Assembly: GCF_002261345.1 (NCBI RefSeq)
Contig: NZ_NEVT01000003.1
Span: forward strand, 1,240,001 to 1,304,000
Direction of reading: 5' to 3'
Source of the DNA: Bordetella genomosp. 2
GTDB taxonomy: Bacteria > Pseudomonadota > Gammaproteobacteria > Burkholderiales > Burkholderiaceae_B
DNA length: 64,000 nucleotides
The notes under the pieces are model-generated. The model saw nothing but the letters and a program-made list of their open reading frames with translations, searched no databases and had not been told where the DNA came from. The first letter of the stretch is position 1. Each line of letters begins with the position of its first letter. This document shows, piece by piece, positions 57,086 through 63,741 of this stretch. The translations under genes were made by a program, and so were the position numbers.

Positions 57086-57447
57086 GGCCGCTCTCCATTA
57101 GCCTTGGCGATGGCGGCGCGGGCCTGCTGCAGCTTGGCGTCGATGCCGTCTTGCAGTTCGTCGCCCTCGAAGCCGGCCATGAACACTTCAGCCTCGGTCA
57201 GCGCCTCCAGCAGCTCCGGCGCGGTGGCGATTAGGCGCGCGTTCGCGGCTTGTTCTTCCTCGGTGATTTCGCGCGATGCGGCCGGGGAGTCTGCCCAATG
57301 GCCGATACCCAGTTTTTCGCTGTAGTCGAGAAGGATTGCGATGCTGGAAGCCTCAACATGCTGGAAGCCATCCTTATCGACAACCGTCAAACCATCGCTG
57401 TAGTGCTGGATGGCCTGCCACGGCCCCGGCGTGTGTTTCGTCGTCAT
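57082..57447 (-). CDS. Phage protein with HTPGPW motif, 121 aa
   Basis: Starts MTTKHTPGPWQAIQHYSDGL. HTPGPW at the N-terminus is a common signature of small early phage proteins of unknown role; the rest (ANARLIATAPELLEALTEAE) matches the same group. ATGA overlaps at both ends place it in a coupled operon. Confidence 0.75.
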   Translation of the reverse strand: MTTKHTPGPWQAIQHYSDGLTVVDKDGFQHVEASSIAILLDYSEKLGIGHWADSPAASREITEEEQAANARLIATAPELLEALTEAEVFMAGFEGDELQDGIDAKLQQARAAIAKANGERP

Positions 57448-57545
57448 GCTTCGCTCCTGAAAATGGCCATGACGCGGTCGCCCAGCACGGCTAGCGGGTA
57501 GGCGGCCAGCAGGCCGCAGGCGGTGAAGAGGAGGGCGGTCGTCAC
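57444..57545 (-). CDS. 33 aa single-TM peptide
   Basis: GTG start in a GTGA overlap with the upstream gene and stop in an ATGA overlap with the downstream gene. VTTALLFTACGLLAAYPLAV is one membrane helix with a Cys, ending DRVMAIFRSEA. Exact overlaps on both sides strongly argue it is translated. Confidence 0.65.
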   Translation of the reverse strand: MTTALLFTACGLLAAYPLAVLGDRVMAIFRSEA

Positions 57546-57907
57546 TGCAGCGTCTCCAGCTGCTCGGCGGTCATATCGGCCAGCAGTTTGCGGGCGCGCT
57601 TGAGCAGTTCGGCCTGCAGGGCGGCGATGCCGGGTCCGCAGCGGTCGCGGTCGAAATGCCAGGTGGTCATGGCGGCCAGGGCGACCTGGCCCATGTGCTC
57701 GGCGCCGATGTCGGCGAAGGACTCCGCCCACCATTCCAGCGTCTCGCCGTAGGCGCGGTCGATCCGGCCGGCGAACAGGTCGAAGATAGTGCCCAGGACG
57801 CGGTCATCGCTCAGCTCGAGGACCCTGACGCCGTGGTCCTGCTGCAGCTCGCCAGGCGCGGCGACGCGGGTGGCGTCGTCAGGCAGGGCGGCAAAGTTGA
57901 TCTGCAT
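57542..57907 (-). CDS. First gene of leftward early operon, 121 aa
   Basis: Not recognised. MQINFAALPDDATRVAAPGE at 57907, GGGAGAACACC upstream. Helical C-terminus (GIAALQAELLKRARKLLADM). It is the first ORF after the leftward promoter carrying two repressor operators, where lambda has its pL genes. Confidence 0.7.
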   Translation of the reverse strand: MQINFAALPDDATRVAAPGELQQDHGVRVLELSDDRVLGTIFDLFAGRIDRAYGETLEWWAESFADIGAEHMGQVALAAMTTWHFDRDRCGPGIAALQAELLKRARKLLADMTAEQLETLQ

Positions 57908-57959
57908 GGTGTTCTCCCATTCGCTGGCCCTGCGGGCCGATTGGTGGTGCGATGGAAGA

Positions 57960-57999
57960 ATATTAGCGATACGCGAATAGGCCGTCAATAGCGAAACGC
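57960..57999 (-). promoter_or_regulatory. Leftward early promoter with two operators (OL-like)
   Basis: Minus strand: -35 TTGACG (57983-57988), 17-base spacer, -10 TAATAT (57960-57965). Operators: TATTAGCGATACGCGAATA (57961-57979) overlapping the -10 and spacer, and GCGAAACGC (57991-57999) upstream of the -35. The first matches the consensus TATTnGCGnnnCGCnAATA exactly and recurs at 60407-60425. Confidence 0.85.
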
Positions 58000-58062
58000 A
58001 AATATTCGTGGCGCCCGCTGTTTCACGTAGTATTCAATCGAAATTGTTACGCGGGGACGGGG

Positions 58063-58407
58063 ATGGAAATGCTGATTGCCAGCGCTCTGACTTTCTGGGC
58101 GCTCTGGTTGCCGCTGGCTTGGTTCGCCGCAGCGGCGTTCGCCGCTCACCTGGCGTCCGAGAAGAACCGATGTGGGGCCTGCTGGTTCTTATGGGGTGTG
58201 CTATTCGGGCCGCTGGCTTTGATCGCGACGGCCGGGCTGCCTTCAATCGTGGAACGGCGAGGCCTGGGGGAGGCAGGATCGGCAGGCGAGGGCGGCACAG
58301 TTGCCAAGCTACCGACAATGACGGAGAAGCCGGGCGCTAAGGCCGCAGTCATAGTCATTATCGCGGTGCTGGTGGCCGTGTATTTGCTGAGGCGTTACTC
58401 GACCTAG
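58063..58407 (+). CDS. Hypothetical membrane protein, 114 aa
   Basis: Not recognised. About three hydrophobic segments (SALTFWALWLPLAWFAAAAF, GACWFLWGVLFGPLALIATA, AAVIVIIAVLVAVYLLRRYS). Two in-frame ATGs (58063, 58069) follow GGGGACGGGG. Rightward, divergent from the early operon, so perhaps a moron. Confidence 0.55.
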   Translation: MEMLIASALTFWALWLPLAWFAAAAFAAHLASEKNRCGACWFLWGVLFGPLALIATAGLPSIVERRGLGEAGSAGEGGTVAKLPTMTEKPGAKAAVIVIIAVLVAVYLLRRYST

Positions 58408-58418
58408 CGCCAAAAGAA

Positions 58419-58438
58419 AACCGCCCGGGAGGGCGGTT
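58419..58438 (-). terminator. Hairpin ending the 78 aa gene
   Basis: AACCGCCC/GGGCGGTT with loop GGGA, A-rich on the left (CAAAAGAAAA) so U-rich leftward. Part of a 19-bp repeat shared with 58802-58820. Confidence 0.6.
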
Positions 58439-58456
58439 GAGTAGGTTTCAGTACGC

Positions 58457-58693
58457 CTAGGCGCAGCGGTGTTTGAAGCTGAGCAGCGAGTGTGCGTGTC
58501 CGTGTTGGCGCAGGCGCAACTGTTGCATGTATTCGACTAGCTCGTCTTCTGTTGTTGTGACCGCTTCTGCGGTTTTGGCGGGTCTTCCCGTTAAGTTCTC
58601 GATCAGGCGTTTGCCGCCTTCAACTGCGCGATGAGCGCGGGCCTCCGCAGGGGACGGAAAATCCTCCGCGGGTTGCTGGATCTTGGTGTTCAA
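58457..58693 (-). CDS. Hypothetical 78 aa protein, TTG start
   Basis: Not recognised. TTG at 58693 after AGAGGTAAGAA gives MNTKIQQPAEDFPSPAEARA; soluble, ending in a His-rich part (QHGHAHSLLSFKHRCA). Between two copies of the same terminator. Confidence 0.55.
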   Translation of the reverse strand: MNTKIQQPAEDFPSPAEARAHRAVEGGKRLIENLTGRPAKTAEAVTTTEDELVEYMQQLRLRQHGHAHSLLSFKHRCA

Positions 58694-58845
58694 TTCTTAC
58701 CTCTGACGAACCTCGCCCGTTTCACGAGCCGACGCGATATGTTAGTCGGGGTCGGTCACCGGCTTTGTCAAAAAATGACAAGACGCAATTCTTCAGCGCG
58801 CCCAAAAGAAAACCGCCCGGAGGCGGTCGGCAGGGCAGGATCGCC

Positions 58846-59217
58846 CTATTGGCTGGGCTGGGCCGGCGGTGGTTCCGAAGGAGCGGGCACGTGCGCGGCC
58901 TGGGGAACCTGGATGATGATGGGCGTGGGGGTCGCCCCTGATTTCGGGCTGTCAATACGCGAGAACAGGAACCCCATGACAGTGATCATCACGGTGACGC
59001 TGGCAATGCCAATCCCCGCCACCCATTTGATCATCTCGCCTTTGGTGTCGGAGATGTCAGACTTGGTGGCTAGTGTCGGTAATACGGTGTCTAACCGCGT
59101 TTCGAGCGCGGTCACTCTGTGTTCCATATTGCCATTATTGCCGTCGGAACCTCCAGAATCAACCGGTTTCGAGCGCCAGTCACCGAATGGGCCTCGCGTG
59201 TGAATCTCTCCGCTCAT
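58846..59217 (-). CDS. Coiled-coil plus TM protein, 123 aa
   Basis: MEHRVTALETRLDTVLPTLA forms a coiled coil, then one membrane helix (WVAGIGIASVTVMITVMGFL, about 66-85) and a Pro-rich tail. Such layouts occur in phage lysis or XhlA-like proteins, but here it sits near the repressor. ATGA overlap with the gene before. Confidence 0.6.
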   Translation of the reverse strand: MSGEIHTRGPFGDWRSKPVDSGGSDGNNGNMEHRVTALETRLDTVLPTLATKSDISDTKGEMIKWVAGIGIASVTVMITVMGFLFSRIDSPKSGATPTPIIIQVPQAAHVPAPSEPPPAQPSQ

Positions 59218-59564
59218 TCCTTTTCTCCCGGGCTACTCTTCTTTTTCTTCATCCATTTACTGAATACGGCATGCCGGTGGACGCGTAGGAAACCGCAATT
59301 CACGCAGGTGAGCACCACCGCTGCGAGATACCCGGATACGTTGGTCCGTTTACTCTCATCGTCGGCAGGCCTGGCCTGCATAAGGAAGCCAACGCGAAAT
59401 CCCGGCTCGGGGGCAAGTTCCAGATCCCACTCGGTGTGCTTGCAGCATGGGCAGGCCAACTGGGCTCCGACATCCTGCAAAAAATCTGTAACGTGCCTAA
59501 CGAGGTCCTCGTCGGGCACATGGTCTTTGTCTCGCGCATCGGGACTTGGCGTGGTATCGCTCAT
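59214..59564 (-). CDS. Zinc-ribbon-like phage protein, 116 aa
   Basis: Two CxxC pairs (LACPCCKHTEWDLE and VLTCVNCGFLRVH) about 50 residues apart, as in a zinc ribbon, with a hydrophobic segment between them (SGYLAAVVLT) and a Lys-rich end. Starts at 59564; the stop overlaps the coiled-coil gene. Confidence 0.6.
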   Translation of the reverse strand: MSDTTPSPDARDKDHVPDEDLVRHVTDFLQDVGAQLACPCCKHTEWDLELAPEPGFRVGFLMQARPADDESKRTNVSGYLAAVVLTCVNCGFLRVHRHAVFSKWMKKKKSSPGEKE

Positions 59565-59630
59565 CAGCTTCTCGGTGGATTAAGGGCGGGGCGCTACGAA
59601 GGCTATGGACGCGCGCTGGCTGGCAATATA

Positions 59631-60347
59631 TTAGAAATCTTCGCTACGCCAGACCTTCAGCACGCGGCCAAATACCTCAAATTCCATGGTCGAGTCGATC
59701 ACCCAGTCGCGATAGGCATTGTTCTCTGAAATGGCCAGCAGTCCCTTGCCAGGCACTCTCTGCAGGCGCTTGATGAACCCCTCATTGCCCACGCGGAAAA
59801 AGTAGACGGCGTCGAATTCCACGGCCTTCACGCTGGCATCGACGATCAGCGGGTCGCCCGGGTTGTACATGGGGCGCATCGAGTCTCCGAAGCCTGTGAC
59901 GATGCACAGACTGTCCACGTGCGAATACCCGCGCACGTTCTTCTCTAACCACTCCCGGCTTACCCGCCAGCTTTCGATAACCCCCGGCTGATCCTTCAAT
60001 TCCACCCCAGCCGCTCCCATCCTACCGCCAGTGTCATATTGACTGATGGTAACGGAAGTTGACCGGTCGTGTGGGAGTGGGGTTAACCCGCTTGAAACTT
60101 CCTCGACAGCACTGTCGTGATCGACGTCGAGCCAGCCCGGCGATTTCCCCGCGGCAGCCTCGATCCGGCGCGCCGTCTCCTTGCGCATGCCCCTGGGCTT
60201 GCCGGTCTTGGAGTCCTTCGCACCGTCTCGAAGGTTCATGAATTGGGCCGGCGCCATGCCAAGCAGTTTCGCGGCCGCAGAAGGTCCACCAGCGTCTTGT
60301 TCTATCAGGCGCAGGTTGGCTCGGCGGATTTGGTCAATGTCCTTCAT
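59631..60347 (-). CDS. Prophage CI-like repressor (HTH plus S24 peptidase)
   Basis: 238 aa. N-terminal helix-turn-helix (AAAKLLGMAPAQFMNLRDGA), linker, then LexA/CI peptidase: candidate self-cleavage A113-G114 in GAAGVE, catalytic S156 (GFGDSMRPMY) and K193 (GFIKRLQRV). It would hold both early promoters shut and be cut when RecA is activated. Divergent from the YdaS/Cro-like gene across the three-operator region. Confidence 0.93.
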   Translation of the reverse strand: MKDIDQIRRANLRLIEQDAGGPSAAAKLLGMAPAQFMNLRDGAKDSKTGKPRGMRKETARRIEAAAGKSPGWLDVDHDSAVEEVSSGLTPLPHDRSTSVTISQYDTGGRMGAAGVELKDQPGVIESWRVSREWLEKNVRGYSHVDSLCIVTGFGDSMRPMYNPGDPLIVDASVKAVEFDAVYFFRVGNEGFIKRLQRVPGKGLLAISENNAYRDWVIDSTMEFEVFGRVLKVWRSEDF

Positions 60348-60362
60348 AGCGTGAAGTTGATA

Positions 60363-60426
60363 CCGAAACGCAAAACTTTTATATACGCGTAACGCTATTG
60401 ACTGTTTATTTGCGTATCGCTAATAT
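60363..60426 (+). promoter_or_regulatory. Rightward early promoter with three operators (OR-like)
   Basis: Plus strand -35 TTGACT (60398-60403), 17-base spacer, -10 TAATAT (60421-60426). Operator cores: CCGAAACGC (60363-60371), GCGTAACGC (60387-60395), and full TATTTGCGTATCGCTAATA (60407-60425) between -35 and -10. The transcription start should fall at about 60433, which is the A of the next ATG. Confidence 0.85.
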
Positions 60427-60432
60427 GCGGCC

Positions 60433-60675
60433 ATGACCCTATCCGACTACCTGAAAGCCGAGCGTGGCCGATTGGCAGCTCTCGCCCGGGCCATTGGCGC
60501 TCCGATCTCGAACATGAGCGACTGGGCTTCTGGCCGCCGGCCGGTGCCGATCGAACGGTGTCCCGACATCGAACGGGCGACGGCCGGCGCGGTGACGCGG
60601 CGCGATCTGCGTCCCGATGACTGGGAGCGCATCTGGCCTGAGCTGGCCGCCCAGCAGGAGGCAAGCCATGCATGA
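60433..60675 (+). CDS. YdaS/Cro-like repressor
   Basis: 80 aa. MTLSDYLKAERGRLAALARA is the YdaS-type helix-turn-helix: GRLAALARAIGAPISNMSDW recognises DNA, GRRPVPIERCPDIERATAGA is the usual C-terminal part. The ATG at 60433 coincides with the predicted transcription start, so the mRNA is probably leaderless. It overlaps the next gene by 8 bases. Confidence 0.85.
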   Translation: MTLSDYLKAERGRLAALARAIGAPISNMSDWASGRRPVPIERCPDIERATAGAVTRRDLRPDDWERIWPELAAQQEASHA

Positions 60676-60889
60676 GGTCATGCTCATTTTTCATGCATCC
60701 GCGCTGCTGGCCCTGACCGTCAGTTTGATCATGTTGGCGCGCCGCCTGCTCGAGCTGCACAAGGAGATGGTGGCTTCGCGTTCCATCTTCAGGGCCAACC
60801 ATTGTTCGAATGGGCCTTCACGCGCCACAGACGACGGCACGTCGATGGCCACCTCGATTTCGGAAGCCCAATCGCCGGCCGGGGAGTAG
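60668..60889 (+). CDS. 73 aa membrane protein, overlapping an opposite gene
   Basis: AGGAGG lies 6 bases before the ATG at 60668, one of the best ribosome sites here. One N-terminal membrane helix (MLIFHASALLALTVSLIMLA) and a polar, low-complexity tail. Positions 60691-60889 are also coded on the minus strand, so the tail may be less constrained. Confidence 0.55.
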   Translation: MHEVMLIFHASALLALTVSLIMLARRLLELHKEMVASRSIFRANHCSNGPSRATDDGTSMATSISEAQSPAGE

Positions 60890-61137
60890 GTGGCATGCCC
60901 TTTCACGAACTCGGTGCGAACCTGGGCAAGCATTCCTCCATCAACGGAGATGCGCTCATAGCGGACCGGCAGTCGACCAGGATAAATCTCCAAGATGGCC
61001 AAGAAGAAGCTGTCTTCAGACTGGAGGCGGACGTGCGCTGTCGGCCGGTCGACGGCCTGCATGCGGTGGTAGGTCATGGCCCCGTAGGTCGCGGCGATGA
61101 CGCCGCCGAGCGCGCCAATCAAGCTCAAGTAGTCCAA
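60691..61137 (-). CDS. Membrane-anchored protein, 148 aa
   Basis: TTG at 61137 with GGGGGAACTCG upstream; N-terminal membrane helix (LSLIGALGGVIAATYGAMTY), then a beta-rich domain (TAHVRLQSEDSFFLAILEIY, RISVDGGMLAQVRTEFVKGH). An ATG at 61218 would add 27 residues but lacks a Shine-Dalgarno. No family recognised. Strand-switched relative to the rightward early genes. Confidence 0.55.
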   Translation of the reverse strand: MDYLSLIGALGGVIAATYGAMTYHRMQAVDRPTAHVRLQSEDSFFLAILEIYPGRLPVRYERISVDGGMLAQVRTEFVKGHATYSPAGDWASEIEVAIDVPSSVAREGPFEQWLALKMEREATISLCSSSRRRANMIKLTVRASSADA

Positions 61138-61291
61138 ACGAGTTCCCCCGGCGTAGAAAAGGGTGGCGTAGGAACCCCCGATTCTACGTCTGGCGGGAAC
61201 ACAGTGGAGGTGCCCCATGCGTGACCCCGACCCGAAGGACGACAGGGTGCCAATAGGCCCCCTCGATGTTTGATTTTTTCCGGAGAAATCG

Positions 61292-61459
61292 ATGAACGAG
61301 ACAGTGAAAGCCGGGCAGATTCCTGCCGGCATCCAGCAGGCCATTGTGGGAGCCGCCTTGGGCGCGGCAATCAACGCTTTGAGTGACGGCCTCTCTGCGG
61401 TGATTGCGTCGGAGCATGCCCGTACAGCGGACGAAGCCGGTGTCCGGGCATGGCAATAG
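61292..61459 (+). CDS. 55 aa helical protein
   Basis: CGGAGAAATCG precedes the ATG. MNETVKAGQIPAGIQQAIVG then AALGAAINALSDGLSAVIAS: a Gly/Ala-zipper helix that could insert in a membrane. No family recognised. Confidence 0.55.
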   Translation: MNETVKAGQIPAGIQQAIVGAALGAAINALSDGLSAVIASEHARTADEAGVRAWQ

Positions 61460-61469
61460 GCCTCTGGAT

Positions 61470-61649
61470 TCAGTCGTTCGGCCCCTTCTTCGTCTTGAGC
61501 TCGGCGAGTGTCTCGATAAAGCCCCAGTACGCCCCGGCCAAATGTCTGCCGCCTTGTTCCGTTGCAGGTGCGGCTTGGAACAGATTGGGCTGTTTGGCTA
61601 TCAGGTTGATGAGTTCGGCGCGTGCATACGCATATTCGTCTTTCGTCAT
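61470..61649 (-). CDS. 59 aa phage protein
   Basis: AGGAGGAGCTCTC gives the ATG at 61649 a near-ideal ribosome site. MTKDEYAYARAELINLIAKQ, then LAGAYWGFIETLAELKTKKG. Soluble, natural composition; not recognised but surely coding. Confidence 0.65.
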   Translation of the reverse strand: MTKDEYAYARAELINLIAKQPNLFQAAPATEQGGRHLAGAYWGFIETLAELKTKKGPND

Positions 61650-61798
61650 GAGAGCTCCTCCTGTGGGGAAAGTTCGTTGTGGTTAGTCGCCACGCCCGTT
61701 GTGCCCGGGCAATGCCGATCGTAGCCGCGGGCAGCGATTCCCGCCAGTTTCCTGATCGCCGTGCTTTGTCTTCCTTAAACCTCTTTGATCCTGTTCCC

Positions 61799-62434
61799 AT
61801 GACCAGCACTGTACCGATCCCCACCGCCAAAGGCATGCGAAACGAATCGCACAAGTCCCTGATCGCCGTCATCCGCGACCACGTGTCGGCGTGGCGCAAG
61901 GCCGAAGGCTGGTCGCGCGAGAGCGTGGTGGCCGAGATAGTCGCCGCGCACGAAGCCATCGGCGGCCCGGCAGCCAGCGGCATCCATTTCGACCCGGCGA
62001 CGCGCGACACCTTCGAGCGCATGAAGGTCAACGCCGACCGCGTGTTCCGGTGGCTCGACGACGACAGCAAGGACACCAACCTGCTGCCCGCCAATTTCCT
62101 GCCGTCGATCCTGGCGGCGATGCCGGCCGAATGGCGCCGGCACTGCCTGGACGACATCTTGCGGCCGCTGGGCATGGCGGCGCGCACGATGGCGCTTGGC
62201 GGCGGCGATGGCGTCGATATCACCCAGGTCACGACCATGATCCGCGAGGGCGCCGAAGCCCACGCCGCCGCGGCGGCGCTGCTCGGCGGCCAGGTCACGC
62301 CGGCCAAGATGGCGGCCGCGCACCGCGAGATGAGCGAAGCCATCCTGGCGCTGCGCACCGTGCGCGCGTCGCTGGAGAAACAGATGACGATGGCCGGCAT
62401 GGAATTGCCGTTCGGGGAGGGTGGCCGTGGCTGA
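61799..62434 (+). CDS. YdaT-like phage protein
   Basis: 211 aa. KSLIAVIRDHVSAWRKAEGW, FDPATRDTFERMKVNADRVF, RWLDDDSKDTNLLPANFLPS and ILAAMPAEWRRHCLDDILRP follow the YdaT toxin/CII-like pattern of Rac-type prophages, where YdaS and YdaT are adjacent. Here ~1.1 kb separates them. May act like CII in the lysis-lysogeny choice. Start at MTSTVPIPTA. Confidence 0.7.
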   Translation: MTSTVPIPTAKGMRNESHKSLIAVIRDHVSAWRKAEGWSRESVVAEIVAAHEAIGGPAASGIHFDPATRDTFERMKVNADRVFRWLDDDSKDTNLLPANFLPSILAAMPAEWRRHCLDDILRPLGMAARTMALGGGDGVDITQVTTMIREGAEAHAAAAALLGGQVTPAKMAAAHREMSEAILALRTVRASLEKQMTMAGMELPFGEGGRG

Positions 62435-62948
62435 GATCACCCTGGTCAAGCAGGATCCGGTCGAGATATCCGAGGCCGACCGCGCGATCGCGCGCCGTGT
62501 CATCTTCAGTGTGATCGACGGCCTGGGCGAGCGCGGCAAGAAGCAATGGCGCCGCCTGTGGAATCGGATCTTCAAGCTCGAGCCCGGCGAGGCGATGGCG
62601 ATCATCACGCATCAGGAGCGCCTGAGCTGGTTCCACCGCAAGCACATGGCGCTGGAGCAGCGCGTCTTCGAGGCCCAGGAGGCCTTCGAGCACTTCGAGC
62701 TGTTCCGGGACTGGCTGAAGATCGGCGCCGGTCATGTGGACTGGATCCCGGGAGAGGGGGACGCGCTGCAGGCGGTGCCGAAGTCGATCAGCTATGCCAA
62801 GCTGGAGCAGGGCGAAATGGAGGCGTTCCACGACGCCGCCGTGGCGTTCCTGCGGTCGCCGCGCGCCATTCGGCAGCTCTGGCCGCATCTTGCGCCGGCC
62901 GCTGCTGGCGACGTGATCGAGCGCGTGCTGGGAGGGTTCGGGGAATGA
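62427..62948 (+). CDS. DUF1367 phage protein
   Basis: 173 aa. GTG at 62427 with GGGGAGG 6 bases upstream, preferred over GTG 62421. MAEITLVKQDPVEISEADRA, FKLEPGEAMAIITHQERLSW, FHRKHMALEQRVFEAQEAFE, HVDWIPGEGDALQAVPKSIS match DUF1367 (NinX-region early phage proteins). Overlaps the YdaT stop. Confidence 0.8.
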   Translation: MAEITLVKQDPVEISEADRAIARRVIFSVIDGLGERGKKQWRRLWNRIFKLEPGEAMAIITHQERLSWFHRKHMALEQRVFEAQEAFEHFELFRDWLKIGAGHVDWIPGEGDALQAVPKSISYAKLEQGEMEAFHDAAVAFLRSPRAIRQLWPHLAPAAAGDVIERVLGGFGE

Positions 62949-63007
62949 CTAGTTTTGCGAATCTTTGGAAACGGAAACGTCTGTATGCGACGCGGTTAAG
63001 TCCGTTT

Positions 63008-63688
63008 TCAATCGTCACCGAAGATTTCCGACGGGTCGGGTGCGGGGGCGTAGTCGAGAGCCACTGCGTTCAAGTCGAGATTGACCTTCTTCAGCAAATC
63101 AACAGCGCTGGAAAGCTTCAAACCAAGGCGCTCCGTAATGCGATTTGGCACTTTATAGCCAGGTGCCAAGTTATGCCGGCGCGACAGCGTGTCAGTGTCT
63201 CGTCTGATCTCTTCGACCTCCGACAAGCCCCGCGCCAGTTGATGCGCGGTGCGTTCTCCTATCGGAACCAAGTGAGCCGCATGCTCGACGGAGATAGTTG
63301 GAAGCGCTTGCTCCAGCTCGGCGCGGAACCTATCAAACTTGGGCGTATGGTTGACCTCGTCGTCGAAGAGAGTACCCGTCGCCGCAATGTCCAGCGCCGA
63401 CGTGTAGCGGTCCAGTTTCACCGCAAGATAGGCCGCATAAAGTGCGGCCTGCTCCACCGCCTCACGCCTACGCGTTCTCGTTTGTTGGCCCGCGAGATAC
63501 AGCGCGATGGCAGCGGTAAAAGCAGTTGCGAATGCCGCCGCCCAACCGGCTGTGGCGGGATGTGCCACGAACGCACGAAACGCTGGCCACAGGATGGCCA
63601 GCAGCATCGCCAGAATAGCCGCCGCACTGACAACGACGACCCAGCCGCGCCAATCGAACCATTCTCGAATTGCTTTGTTCATCGGCAT
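63008..63688 (-). CDS. Two-TM protein with helical cytoplasmic domain, 226 aa
   Basis: GAGGAGAC before ATG 63688. Two membrane helices (GWVVVVSAAAILAMLLAILW and WAAAFATAFTAAIALYLAGQ, about 15-72), then an Arg-rich helix (TRTRRREAVEQAALYAAYLA) and a long helical domain. The order resembles the 51767 protein. Against the rightward early genes, so likely a moron or exclusion factor. No family recognised. Confidence 0.65.
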   Translation of the reverse strand: MPMNKAIREWFDWRGWVVVVSAAAILAMLLAILWPAFRAFVAHPATAGWAAAFATAFTAAIALYLAGQQTRTRRREAVEQAALYAAYLAVKLDRYTSALDIAATGTLFDDEVNHTPKFDRFRAELEQALPTISVEHAAHLVPIGERTAHQLARGLSEVEEIRRDTDTLSRRHNLAPGYKVPNRITERLGLKLSSAVDLLKKVNLDLNAVALDYAPAPDPSEIFGDD

Positions 63689-63741
63689 GTCTCCTCAGAC
63701 CTGAGCGTCCATCGTAGTCCATGGTGTCACGGGGTGTCAGC

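Noticed and set aside
61217-61273. 18-codon frame after GGAGGTG
   Set aside because: Good ribosome site but too short and without support; may be chance.
61138-62400. Upstream extension of the minus-strand 60691 gene to 569 codons
   Set aside because: Only the last 148 codons look protein-like; the rest is antisense to YdaT and a frame of other small genes, and a TTG with a strong ribosome site fits the membrane helix.
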